In this document: positions 1 through 8,628 of the stretch, in pieces
Numbering within the stretch: the stretch's first letter is position 1
How the letters are laid out: each line of letters opens with the position of its first letter
DNA from: Flavivirga abyssicola
GTDB taxonomy: Bacteria > Bacteroidota > Bacteroidia > Flavobacteriales > Flavobacteriaceae
DNA length: 64,000 bases
NCBI RefSeq assembly: GCF_030540775.2
Contig: NZ_CP141266.1
Span: 2,963,001 to 3,027,000 of the forward strand
Reading direction: 5' to 3'
Notes under the pieces: model-generated
Told to the model about the DNA's origin: nothing
Database searches by the model: none
The model's input: the letters and a program-made list of their open reading frames with translations, nothing else
Made by a program: the position numbers and the translations under genes

Positions 1-160
1 TTTTTTCGAGAGAAAGGGCTTATAATATAAACTACTATAAGTTTAATTGGAGTAATAGTCATTTATGTTTTTTGATTTGATTGTAAATAAAAGTCTTTTG
101 ACGAAATATATACCTATTCCTTAAAAAGATTTTGAATTTTTTTGATTGATTGTATAAAAT

Positions 161-979
161 CTAGAGAGATTGGATAGTTTTTCTAATAGCAACTAAATTT
201 GTGAGCAATTTTTCTAAATTATCTAAGTGTAACATATTGGCGCCATCGCTTTTTGCATTTGCAGGATCGAAATGGGTTTCAATGAATATACCATCTACAT
301 TATTAACAATACCTGCCCTTGCTATAGTTTCAATCATATCTGGTCTGCCTCCTGTTACACCTGCAGTTTGGTTAGGTTGTTGTAGAGAATGTGTGACATC
401 TAAAACAGTAGGAGCGTATTGACGCATTGTTGGAATACCACGAAAATCTACTATCATATCCTGATAGCCAAACATAGTGCCTCTATCTGTTATCCAAGCT
501 TTATCACTACCAGCATCTTTAACCTTTTGTACAGCATGTTTCATGGCTTCTGGACTCATAAACTGTCCTTTTTTTAAGTTGACGATCTTGCCAGTTTTTG
601 CTGCGGCAACCACCAAATCTGTTTGACGAACTAAAAATGCAGGAATTTGCAATACATCAACATACTGTGCAGCTAACATAGCATCAGAAACTTCATGAAT
701 ATCTGTAACCGTAGGAACATCAAAAGTATCAGAAACTTTCTTTAAAATTTTTAAAGCTTTTTCATTACCAATTCCTGTAAAACTGTCAATTCTACTGCGA
801 TTTGCCTTTTTAAAGCTCCCTTTAAAAACATAAGGGATTTCTAGTTTGTTAGTAATTGTAACTACCTTTTCGGCAATGCGAAGTGCCATATCTTCTCCTT
901 CTATAGCACACGGGCCGCAGAGCAAGAAAAAATTGTTAGAATTTGTATGTTTTATTTTTGGAATATCTTTAAGCGTCAT
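161..979 (-). CDS. kdsA: 3-deoxy-8-phosphooctulonate synthase (KDO-8-P synthase)
   Basis: This cytosolic enzyme condenses phosphoenolpyruvate with arabinose 5-phosphate to give KDO-8-phosphate, the precursor of the lipopolysaccharide core sugar KDO. The 272-residue length and motifs (GPCAIE, KANRSRIDSF, DRGTMFGY, DVTHSLQQP, GIFIETH) cover the whole family. Cys24, His197, Glu234 and Asp245 fall at the spacing of the metal ligands known in the Aquifex aeolicus enzyme, which suggests the metal-dependent class rather than the E. coli type, where Asn replaces the Cys. It is transcribed leftward, divergent from typA, from its own promoter. Identification is firm; metal dependence is an inference from residues. 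Confidence 0.97.
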   Translation of the reverse strand: MTLKDIPKIKHTNSNNFFLLCGPCAIEGEDMALRIAEKVVTITNKLEIPYVFKGSFKKANRSRIDSFTGIGNEKALKILKKVSDTFDVPTVTDIHEVSDAMLAAQYVDVLQIPAFLVRQTDLVVAAAKTGKIVNLKKGQFMSPEAMKHAVQKVKDAGSDKAWITDRGTMFGYQDMIVDFRGIPTMRQYAPTVLDVTHSLQQPNQTAGVTGGRPDMIETIARAGIVNNVDGIFIETHFDPANAKSDGANMLHLDNLEKLLTNLVAIRKTIQSL

Positions 980-1008
980 AAAGCTTTTGTTTCAACAAAA
1001 TTATGATG

Positions 1009-1037
1009 CAAATATACTACTAATGATGAATTAACAA
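1009..1037 (-). promoter_or_regulatory. kdsA promoter (Bacteroidota type)
   Basis: On the minus strand, TATATTTG (1016 to 1009) fits the -7 consensus TAnnTTTG and a TTG (1037 to 1035) lies 18 nt upstream, the Bacteroidota sigma spacing. The predicted transcript starts about 25 nt ahead of the kdsA ATG. Confidence 0.65.
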
Positions 1038-1224
1038 ATGAATCTTTTAAATTGAATTAAAAACATTTTGAAGTACTTGTATAAGCTTTTGAAGCTTTGC
1101 TATTTCTGGGTTTTAACGAATTAAAAGCTAGAAAGATAAGATAAATAGTGCTCTTTTTTTCGTATTTTACGAAGAAGGAACATCCAAAAAAATATTATTA
1201 CACATTTTATATGTTATTTATAGT

Positions 1225-1232
1225 TACCTTTG
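1225..1232 (+). promoter_or_regulatory. typA -7 promoter element
   Basis: TACCTTTG matches TAnnTTTG exactly and ends 23 nt before the typA ATG. No clear TTG -33 element is present at the usual spacing, so only the -7 box is claimed. Confidence 0.5.
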
Positions 1233-1255
1233 CACGCTTAAAATAAGGCACTATT

Positions 1256-3055
1256 ATGGCTAAGATTAAAAACATTGCAATTATTGCTCACGTAGATCAT
1301 GGTAAAACTACTTTGGTTGATAAGATTATGTATCACTGTCAGTTGTTCCGTGAAAACGAAAATACGGGTGATTTAATTCTTGATAATAATGATTTAGAGC
1401 GCGAAAGAGGTATTACCATTACATCTAAAAACGTTTCTGTAATTTATAAAGACACAAAGATTAATATTATTGATACACCTGGTCACGCCGATTTTGGAGG
1501 TGAAGTGGAACGTGTATTAAATATGGCAGACGGTGTTTTATTATTAGTAGATGCTTTTGAAGGACCTATGCCACAAACACGTTTTGTATTACAAAAAGCG
1601 ATTGATTTAGGATTGAAACCTTGTGTGGTTGTCAATAAAGTTGATAAAGAAAACTGTACGCCAGATGAAGTACACGAGAAAGTTTTTGACTTAATGTTTG
1701 AACTAGGTGCAGAAGAATGGCAATTAGATTTCCCTACAGTATATGGTTCTGCAAAGAATAACTGGATGAGTGACGATTGGCAAAAAGAAACTGAAAATAT
1801 AGAACCATTGTTAGATATGGTTATAAATCATATTCCTGAGCCAAAAATAGAAGAAGGTACAACCCAGATGTTAATTACCTCTTTAGATTTTTCTTCTTTT
1901 ACAGGAAGAATAGCTATTGGTCGTTTAACTCGTGGAGAATTAAAAGCAGGACAAAACATATCTTTAGTTAAACGTGATGGAAGCATTGTTAAATCTAAAA
2001 TTAAAGAATTACATGTTTTTGAAGGTTTAGGACGTAAAAAGGTAGAAGAAGTACAAGCTGGTGATATTTGTGCTATTGTTGGATTAGAAGGTTTTGAGAT
2101 TGGAGATACAGTTGCAGACTGGGAAACACCAGAAGGTTTAAAAACTATTGCAATTGATGAGCCAACAATGAGTATGTTATTTACCATTAACGATTCTCCT
2201 TTCTTTGGTAAAGATGGAAAGTTTGTAACCTCTCGTCATATAAAAGAACGTTTAACAAAAGAGCTTGAAAAGAATTTGGCATTACGAGTTGAGGAAACTG
2301 ATAGTGCTGATAAATTTATGGTATTTGGACGTGGTGTATTACACTTATCTGTTTTAATTGAAACGATGCGTCGTGAAGGGTATGAATTGCAGATTGGTCA
2401 GCCACAAGTTATCATTAAAGAAATTGATGGTGTAAAATGTGAACCTGTAGAAGAAATGACCATTGATTTACCAGAAGAAGTTTCGGGTAAAGCTATCGAG
2501 ATGGTTACCCTAAGAAAAGGAGAGATGCTTAGTATGGAAGCAAAAGGAGACCGTATGGTTTGCGAATTTATAGTACCATCTAGAGGAATAATAGGCTTAC
2601 GTAATCAATTATTAACAGCTACTGCAGGTGAAGCTATTATGGCACACCGCTTTAAAGAATACCAACCATTAAAAGGTGGTATTCCAGAACGTCAAAACGG
2701 ATCTCTAGTATCTATGGAAAAAGGACAAGCAATTCCTTATTCTATTGATAAATTGCAAGATAGAGGTAAGTTTTTTGTAGATCCAGGAGAGGATATTTAT
2801 GAAGGACAAGTTATTGGAGAAAATTCTCGTGGTGATGATATGACAGTAAACGTAACAAAAACTAAAAAACTTAGTAATGTACGTTCTTCTGGGGCAGATG
2901 ATAAAGCTAAAATTGTTCCTGCAATTAAGTTTTCATTAGAAGAAGCTTTAGAATATATTCAAAAAGATGAATACGTTGAGGTAACTCCAAATCATTTACG
3001 TTTGCGTAAAATCTATTTAACAGAAGTAGAACGTAAACGAAATAAAACGATATAA
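1256..3055 (+). CDS. typA: Translational GTPase TypA/BipA
   Basis: This ribosome-associated GTPase of the EF-G/LepA superfamily is implicated in ribosome assembly and stress or cold adaptation. The 599 residues carry G1 AHVDHGKTT (11-19), the switch I element RERGITI, G3 DTPGH and G4 NKVD, then a beta-barrel domain II, EF-G-like domains and the BipA-specific C-terminal domain. Length is normal for the family. The ATG start directly precedes the G domain and has a TAnnTTTG box upstream. The stop is 1 nt from the next gene, so both are probably co-transcribed. Confidence 0.97.
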   Translation: MAKIKNIAIIAHVDHGKTTLVDKIMYHCQLFRENENTGDLILDNNDLERERGITITSKNVSVIYKDTKINIIDTPGHADFGGEVERVLNMADGVLLLVDAFEGPMPQTRFVLQKAIDLGLKPCVVVNKVDKENCTPDEVHEKVFDLMFELGAEEWQLDFPTVYGSAKNNWMSDDWQKETENIEPLLDMVINHIPEPKIEEGTTQMLITSLDFSSFTGRIAIGRLTRGELKAGQNISLVKRDGSIVKSKIKELHVFEGLGRKKVEEVQAGDICAIVGLEGFEIGDTVADWETPEGLKTIAIDEPTMSMLFTINDSPFFGKDGKFVTSRHIKERLTKELEKNLALRVEETDSADKFMVFGRGVLHLSVLIETMRREGYELQIGQPQVIIKEIDGVKCEPVEEMTIDLPEEVSGKAIEMVTLRKGEMLSMEAKGDRMVCEFIVPSRGIIGLRNQLLTATAGEAIMAHRFKEYQPLKGGIPERQNGSLVSMEKGQAIPYSIDKLQDRGKFFVDPGEDIYEGQVIGENSRGDDMTVNVTKTKKLSNVRSSGADDKAKIVPAIKFSLEEALEYIQKDEYVEVTPNHLRLRKIYLTEVERKRNKTI

Positions 3056-3056
3056 G

Positions 3057-3293
3057 ATGGAATTCTTTGGAATTTCAGGCATTGAATGGGTTGGATATGC
3101 TGCTATGGCAACTGTCTTAATTTCATTCTTAATGAAATCGGTTAATAAACTACGAATAGTAAACTCCTTTGGATGTTTGCTATTTGTGTTTTATGGCATT
3201 TTGTTAAACCCGATTTCAATACCAATTATAATAACCAACACAGCTATATTTTGTATTAATTTGTATTATTTGCTAGGAAAAAAGAAGTTGTAA
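3057..3293 (+). CDS. Small YgjV-like inner-membrane protein
   Basis: This 78-residue hydrophobic protein has about three predicted membrane segments (roughly residues 10-28, 33-52 and 54-73), ends in a lysine-rich tail and resembles the YgjV-type inner-membrane family. Homologues of this size are often mislabelled uroporphyrinogen decarboxylase; nothing in the sequence supports that activity. The ATG follows the typA stop by 1 nt, so it is likely translated from the typA mRNA by coupling. No catalytic residues can be pointed out and the function is unknown. Confidence 0.75.
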   Translation: MEFFGISGIEWVGYAAMATVLISFLMKSVNKLRIVNSFGCLLFVFYGILLNPISIPIIITNTAIFCINLYYLLGKKKL

Positions 3294-3368
3294 GCTTAAT
3301 TTGATGTGAGGTAATAGATTGTTTCTTACAATTTCAGATAGCTAAGACAGAAAAGCTAAATGATTTTG

Positions 3369-3376
3369 TATATTTG
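3369..3376 (+). promoter_or_regulatory. Candidate -7 promoter element for the first flippase gene
   Basis: TATATTTG fits TAnnTTTG exactly and lies about 100 bp upstream of the TTG start at 3478. No TTG at the expected -33 position was found, so support is partial. Confidence 0.4.
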
Positions 3377-3477
3377 AAACTTTTTGAAAACATAAAAGAA
3401 TATTATGTTTTTTTGAGCGTTTACAAGTCATGTATTCAATTTAAAGTAATTTTATTTAGTGAAAAAATCGGACTTAA

Positions 3478-4785
3478 TTGAAAAAATTTATTGATTATAT
3501 AAATAGCAAAGTTTTAGTTAAAGTTACTTCGTTACAAACAGCTTCAGTATTAACACGAATAATAGCAGGAATTTTAACCTCTAAAGCTATAGCCGTTTTT
3601 ATCGGCCCTGTAGGACTAGCGTTAATTGGAAATTTACAGAATTTTGTAAGTTCTTTTCAAACAGTTGCTACACTTGGCTTTTATAAAGGAGCCGTAAAAT
3701 ATATTTCAAAGTTTAAAGACGATGTTGTAGAGCTTGGAAAGGTTGTGTCAACAATATATTATGCTGCTTTTCTCTCAACCATTTTAGTATCATTTTTATG
3801 CTATTTTAATGCAAAGTTAATAAATGATCTCATTTTTCCAGTTTATAACAACTACACTTATGTTATTCAAATATTTGCTATAGCACTTCCTTTTTATGCT
3901 TTAAACATGTTTTCATTTTCTATAATGAACGGTTTTTCTAAGTATAAAATACTCATTATAATTAATATAATAGGGCAGATATTAAGCGTCTCTATTGCTT
4001 TACTTTTAATTTACCAGAACAAACTTGATGGTGCTTTAGTGTCTGTGGTAATCGCAGAGGCTTTAATATTTCTAATCACTTTAGTCGGTATTATAAACAG
4101 GCGTAGTTTGGTATCACTTATACGTGTTAATAGTGTTGATTTTAGCCTTTTAAAAAAAATGAGTTCTTACTCATTAATGGCTCTTTTTACAGCAGTTTTC
4201 TTACCGTTTGTTGCTATTGCCATTAGGTCTTATATTATAGAAAATATAGGTTACAAAGATGCAGGGTTTTGGGAAGCGATGACAAGAATATCTAAGTACT
4301 ATTTAATGCTAGTTAGCTCATTAATAGCATTATATATATTGCCTAGGTTTTCAGAGATTGATGACGCTAAAGAGTTTAAAAAAGAAGTGTTTAGTTTTTA
4401 TAAAACTGTCATTCCTATTTTAGCATTCGGTTTGTTTATTATATATTTAATGAAGCCGATTATTGTATCTGTAATTTTTTCTAGTGAATTTGAACCCGTT
4501 GAAGATTTATTTTTATGGCAATTACTAGGAGATTTTGTTAAGATTTTGTCCATTGTTATTGCGTACCAGTTTTTAGCAAAAAAAATGTTTTGGCATTATA
4601 TTTTAACTGAAGCTTTTTTAATAGTAACCCTCTATATCACCAGTGTGTATTTTATTGACTTATTTGATGGTGTTAAGGGGGCTGTGGTTGCACATTTTGT
4701 AAGTTATGTGATGTATTATGGTATTATTTTGTTGATATTTGGGAGTTCGCTTTTTGGGGTGGAGTCTGGTAAGGATGATGTTTAA
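3478..4785 (+). CDS. Wzx-type O-antigen/polysaccharide flippase (first copy)
   Basis: This 435-residue polytopic inner-membrane protein (about 12 hydrophobic segments) of the MATE/MOP polysaccharide-transporter superfamily is expected to flip undecaprenyl-diphosphate-linked repeat units across the inner membrane. The opening (KVTSLQTASVLTRIIAG) and the late stretch WQLLGDFVKI...FLAKKM are shared with the second flippase at 14591, so the two are paralogues. The start is TTG, because an in-frame TAA immediately precedes it and no ATG is available. It opens the polysaccharide locus. The substrate cannot be inferred. Confidence 0.88.
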   Translation: MKKFIDYINSKVLVKVTSLQTASVLTRIIAGILTSKAIAVFIGPVGLALIGNLQNFVSSFQTVATLGFYKGAVKYISKFKDDVVELGKVVSTIYYAAFLSTILVSFLCYFNAKLINDLIFPVYNNYTYVIQIFAIALPFYALNMFSFSIMNGFSKYKILIIINIIGQILSVSIALLLIYQNKLDGALVSVVIAEALIFLITLVGIINRRSLVSLIRVNSVDFSLLKKMSSYSLMALFTAVFLPFVAIAIRSYIIENIGYKDAGFWEAMTRISKYYLMLVSSLIALYILPRFSEIDDAKEFKKEVFSFYKTVIPILAFGLFIIYLMKPIIVSVIFSSEFEPVEDLFLWQLLGDFVKILSIVIAYQFLAKKMFWHYILTEAFLIVTLYITSVYFIDLFDGVKGAVVAHFVSYVMYYGIILLIFGSSLFGVESGKDDV

Positions 4786-4814
4786 ATTAGCGCTACTTTT
4801 TTATTACCGAAACC

Positions 4815-5012
4815 AATTACAGAAGAAATTCACATTCAATAAGTAATTTGAGTTGTCATATAGTTTGGAATACCAAGCATCGTTATACTTTACTGAAAGG
4901 AGATTTGTAAAAGCAATGTTGTGATTTGTTGATACAGATTTGTAATTCAAAAAACGTTAAAACTCTAAAAAGGATGCCTTTGGATTCTGTTATATATTTG
5001 CTTAATTATTAA
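4815..5012 (+). pseudogene. IS200/IS605-family transposase (TnpA, Y1 type) relic
   Basis: Reading the frame from 4815 gives NYRRNSHSISNL, then SCHIVWNTKHRYTLLKGDL, a TAA stop (4908-4910), then LLIQICNSKNVKTLKR and a decayed tail ending at 5010-5012. These blocks match the N-terminal third of Y1 transposases, which typically read RRxSHSVSxLxxHxVWxTKYRYxVLxGD...LxxQICxxxxVxIxKG. The HUH motif (HVH) and the catalytic tyrosine region are missing, so it is a dead fragment. It lies between a flippase and a methyltransferase gene and marks past insertion in the polysaccharide locus. Confidence 0.72.
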
Positions 5013-5043
5013 AAGTATGAGGATAATATTTTTTTGAAAATTT

Positions 5044-5658
5044 CTATTTTCTGCATTCCATACCAATGGAAGTATAAGGAATGCGAAAATATTCTTCTTC
5101 AATAACCGACTTAACATTTGGAAAACAACTTTTTGCTAATCTTTCGTACTCAATTTTTGTTCTAACAAATTTACCTCTATCCAGTTTAAGAAATGCTTTG
5201 GATATTACATTTTGATTTTCTACATAACAACCATCATAAGTTATTACGCGTCCATTAGGTTTAATAGCAGCAAAGGCTATTTCAAATAGTTTGATACACT
5301 CTTCATCATTTAAATGATGCAATACACCGGAAGCAATAACGATATCGAAAGATTCCAATTCGGGAAGGGTAAAATCTGTGACTCCTGAGCAAATAAATGT
5401 ACCACGATTTTGATACTTTTTTTTTGCTTTTTCAATATAATTATTATCTAAATCAATGCCAAAATAGTGAACCTCAGGTAAAAAATCAAGAATATCTCCA
5501 GGACCACAACCAATATCTAGTATTTTTTGATTTGGTTTAATACGCACCATGTTTTCGACAAAAAGTTTCCGAGCTCTATACCCTCCGACTAATTTTTGAT
5601 AGGTAGTATATATAAAAGGAATACGTAAGAAATAACGAGGATCAAATCGTTTAGCCAT
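5044..5658 (-). CDS. Class I SAM-dependent methyltransferase
   Basis: This 204-residue cytosolic protein has the SAM-binding motif I LDIGCGPGD (residues about 47-55), an acidic motif GIDLDNNYI and a motif IV-like DIVIASGVLHHL. It is a Methyltransf_11/25-like fold and could methylate a sugar or lipid-linked intermediate, given its place inside the polysaccharide locus, but the acceptor cannot be read from the sequence. It is transcribed leftward and is isolated from its neighbours by gaps on both sides, one of which holds the transposase relic. Confidence 0.85.
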   Translation of the reverse strand: MAKRFDPRYFLRIPFIYTTYQKLVGGYRARKLFVENMVRIKPNQKILDIGCGPGDILDFLPEVHYFGIDLDNNYIEKAKKKYQNRGTFICSGVTDFTLPELESFDIVIASGVLHHLNDEECIKLFEIAFAAIKPNGRVITYDGCYVENQNVISKAFLKLDRGKFVRTKIEYERLAKSCFPNVKSVIEEEYFRIPYTSIGMECRK

Positions 5659-5820
5659 ATTTTTAAATTATCATTAACAATATCATTTAAGATAAAATTA
5701 TGTTTGCTAAAGTAATTTATTTTTTAATTGATTCAATAATATTTATCTTGCAATATAAGATTTTACTTAGCAATATAAATCAATTTTTAATACTCACTCT
5801 GTCATCCGTGTTTTTCCTTA

Positions 5821-7581
5821 ATGAATAATTTTAAAGTATTTAAAAAAAATGAATTTCACACAACTATTGTATTTATTATAGTTATACAAATTATTCTGTC
5901 TTTTCAAGGTTTTGATGTCTGTGACGATGGATTCGCGCTAACATTTTATCAGCAAATATATAATTCTCCTTCCAGTGTAGAGTATAATTTTGTTTACTGG
6001 TTATCTGGGATTATTGGGGGTGTATGGTATTCTTTATATCAAGAAGGGGGGGTGCTGTGGCTTAGATTTTTAGGAGTCATAATTAATACTTTAACATTTA
6101 TTGTTTCTTACGAAGCACTTAAAGGTTATATAAGTAAAAGAAAATTGTTAATAGGATTATTAATAGTACTATTTGTAAATGATTATGGGTTTTTAACTTT
6201 TTATCATAATCATATAACCGCATTATTAGCGGTTTTAAGTATTTATTTTTTTTCCAAAGGAATAAAAAAGACGAATTTTATATTATTAGCAATAGCTGGG
6301 TTTTTAATTGGTATAAACGTATTTTCTAGGATTCCTAATATTACCCTTTTTGTTTTTATTCTTGTTATACCTTTTACTTGGTATTTGCGAAATAAGATTG
6401 TATTTAAAACTATATTCCCTCCTATACTAGGAATTGTAACGGGCTTTATTGTAGTATATATAACATTATATAGTTTAGATCAAGTAAATATAATGAAGAA
6501 TGCTCTTTTTAGTCTTGTTAGTTTAGGTGAAACAGAAGGAAGCGCTCATAACGTAACATCACTTTTTTATACTTACGTAGGAAATTATATGAAATTGTTT
6601 TTTGTTTTTTTTCAATTTTTGGCTATTTCTATTTTTGTTTTGAGCATTTATCTTTTTTTTAAGAAAAATCGTTTAATAAGAATGTCGATTTCTACACTAA
6701 TATTTTTTCTTATGATTTTCTGGTTTAAAAAGGCAGATATATACATAATATACGTGATTGGCTATATTGGAACTTTAGGGATTTTATTCACCAAACAAAA
6801 GGAAGGAATTAAGGTTCTGTCATTTTTGGCATTTCTTATGATGTTATTTTTACCTTTAGGAAGCGGAGGTGGAATTAGAAGTAGTGGCTATATGTGTATA
6901 TGGTTGGCAGTTCCATTATTTTTTTATTTTATTTCTCAATTTGGAAATATTACATTGACATTCAATATAAAAAAAGAAGACATATCCAGGACTATAACGA
7001 AAAGTAGTATCAAGTATTTGTCTATGTTTTTTTTATTTTCGTATGCAACGGGAAAAATATATAGCCTATCTCAAGAAGCATATTTTGACCAAGGAAGTAG
7101 ATTAAATAAAATTTATAAAATAAATAATAAGTATGCCAGTGGAGTTTATACAACTAAAGAGAGAGCACTAATTATTAATGATTTATTAGCTAGTTTAGAG
7201 CAGTATGTTAAGCCTAACGATTATTTGCTTACTTATGATAAGATTCCGATGGTTCATTTTTTAACCGAAACAAAACCATATATGTTTAACCCTTGGATAT
7301 GGATATATGATAGTTATTCGTTTAAAAAAAATATGGATCGAGCAGAAAAGGAAATAGATGTATTACCTATAATAGTCCAACAAAAGTTTGAAACTATTGG
7401 AACCTTTTCTGAACCTACTTTGGAATATCTGACAGAAAGCATAGGAAATGACATTAGGTATAGTAATGGATTTGATAAAAATAGAGTTAAAATAATGAAT
7501 TCTTTTATTTCTAGAAATGAATATGAAATAGTATGGAGTAATGCTTATTTTAACATTTATAAATCTGATAAAAAAAGATAA
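5821..7581 (+). CDS. Multi-pass GT-C-like glycosyltransferase
   Basis: This 586-residue protein has about ten or more hydrophobic segments in residues 15-410, followed by a soluble C-terminal domain of about 170 residues. The acidic motif CDDGF lies in the first loop after TM1, where GT-C enzymes (PMT/ArnT type, using polyprenyl-phosphate sugars outside the membrane) carry their catalytic acid. The next gene, 55 bp downstream, encodes a polyprenyl-phosphate sugar synthase-like GT2, which fits a donor/transferase pair. I infer periplasmic transfer of a lipid-linked sugar onto a glycan or protein. Family assignment is by architecture only. Confidence 0.65.
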   Translation: MNNFKVFKKNEFHTTIVFIIVIQIILSFQGFDVCDDGFALTFYQQIYNSPSSVEYNFVYWLSGIIGGVWYSLYQEGGVLWLRFLGVIINTLTFIVSYEALKGYISKRKLLIGLLIVLFVNDYGFLTFYHNHITALLAVLSIYFFSKGIKKTNFILLAIAGFLIGINVFSRIPNITLFVFILVIPFTWYLRNKIVFKTIFPPILGIVTGFIVVYITLYSLDQVNIMKNALFSLVSLGETEGSAHNVTSLFYTYVGNYMKLFFVFFQFLAISIFVLSIYLFFKKNRLIRMSISTLIFFLMIFWFKKADIYIIYVIGYIGTLGILFTKQKEGIKVLSFLAFLMMLFLPLGSGGGIRSSGYMCIWLAVPLFFYFISQFGNITLTFNIKKEDISRTITKSSIKYLSMFFLFSYATGKIYSLSQEAYFDQGSRLNKIYKINNKYASGVYTTKERALIINDLLASLEQYVKPNDYLLTYDKIPMVHFLTETKPYMFNPWIWIYDSYSFKKNMDRAEKEIDVLPIIVQQKFETIGTFSEPTLEYLTESIGNDIRYSNGFDKNRVKIMNSFISRNEYEIVWSNAYFNIYKSDKKR

Positions 7582-7636
7582 GTATTAAGTGTTATTTTAA
7601 ACAATGAACGAACTTTATTTGTTGAAATACTAAGTT

Positions 7637-8581
7637 ATGAAAAAAGAAATTTCCATAGTTATTCCGATATATAATGAACAAGATAATATAGCAAAGCTCT
7701 ATGAACGACTCGTTGCTTCCATTACTAATTTTACTAAAGTTTATGAATTAATTTTTATCAATGATGGTAGTACAGATAATTCTTTTTTAGAATTACTTAA
7801 ACTTTCCGAAATAAATGATAAAGTATATTATATTAATTTTAGTAGGAACTTTGGACATCAAATAGCTGTATCGGCAGGTTTAAATATGTGTAGAGGGAAG
7901 TGTACTGTTATTATTGATGGTGATCTACAAGATCCTCCTGAAATTATCCCGCAACTTTATAGTGAATACAAAAAAGGGTTTGATGTTGTATATGCTAAAC
8001 GAAAAAAAAGGGAAGGAGAGACATTTTTAAAAAAAATAACTTCAAAGTTATTTTATAGAATATTAAAAAGGATAACGCCTTTTGAAATTCCTATAGATAC
8101 AGGAGATTTTAGGCTTTTAGATAGAAAAGTAGTACTAGCATTAAATAAAATGTCGGAACAGAATAAATTTTTAAGAGGCCAAATAGCTTGGTTAGGTTTT
8201 AAACAAACACATGTTTTGTTTAACAGAAATAGTCGTAAACATGGTAAATCGGGTTATTCATATGGGAAAATGTTTCGATTAGCTATTGATGCTGTAACGA
8301 GTTTTTCAGATAGACCTTTAGCATTTGTTACTCGAATAGGTTTCTTAATTTCTTTTCTTTCATTTTTAGTCATTTTGTTTGCTATTTTTTCACACTTCGT
8401 TTTAAAGCAAACCATTACTGGGTGGACTTCCTTAATTATTAGTTCGATGTTTATAGGAGGCATACAATTATTGTCGATAGGAATTATTGGAGAATATATT
8501 AGTCGTATAAACAATAATGTAAAAAACAGGCCGCTTTATATTATTGAAAATACTAATATTAGATTAGACGATTCCGAGTGA
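7637..8581 (+). CDS. GT2 polyprenyl-phosphate glycosyltransferase (GtrB/ArnC/DPM1-like)
   Basis: The 314-residue protein has an N-terminal GT-A domain with IVIPIYNEQDN, INDGSTDNS (about 41-49) and the metal site DGDLQDPPE (94-102), then two C-terminal membrane helices (about 232-255 and 265-288) and the ending GEYISRI found in GtrB-like enzymes. Such proteins load a sugar from a nucleotide donor onto polyprenyl phosphate on the cytoplasmic face. It follows the GT-C-like gene in the same direction and probably makes its donor. The sugar (glucose, aminoarabinose or other) cannot be told. Confidence 0.9.
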   Translation: MKKEISIVIPIYNEQDNIAKLYERLVASITNFTKVYELIFINDGSTDNSFLELLKLSEINDKVYYINFSRNFGHQIAVSAGLNMCRGKCTVIIDGDLQDPPEIIPQLYSEYKKGFDVVYAKRKKREGETFLKKITSKLFYRILKRITPFEIPIDTGDFRLLDRKVVLALNKMSEQNKFLRGQIAWLGFKQTHVLFNRNSRKHGKSGYSYGKMFRLAIDAVTSFSDRPLAFVTRIGFLISFLSFLVILFAIFSHFVLKQTITGWTSLIISSMFIGGIQLLSIGIIGEYISRINNNVKNRPLYIIENTNIRLDDSE

Positions 8582-8628
8582 TAAAAAATTCGTCCGATGA
8601 TAAGTTTAAGATTTTATTTAAACTAAAA

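Noticed and set aside
1-160. Coding sequence at the left edge
   Set aside because: AT-rich with stops in all frames; nothing recognisable downstream of kdsA.
201-422. Rightward frame within kdsA
   Set aside because: Antisense shadow of a clear, complete enzyme gene; no start signal or family match.
1828-2187. Leftward frame inside typA
   Set aside because: Shadow frame; typA is complete and well conserved there.
3057-3293. Labelling the small membrane gene as uroporphyrinogen decarboxylase
   Set aside because: 78 residues with three membrane segments cannot be that enzyme; the label is a common database error.
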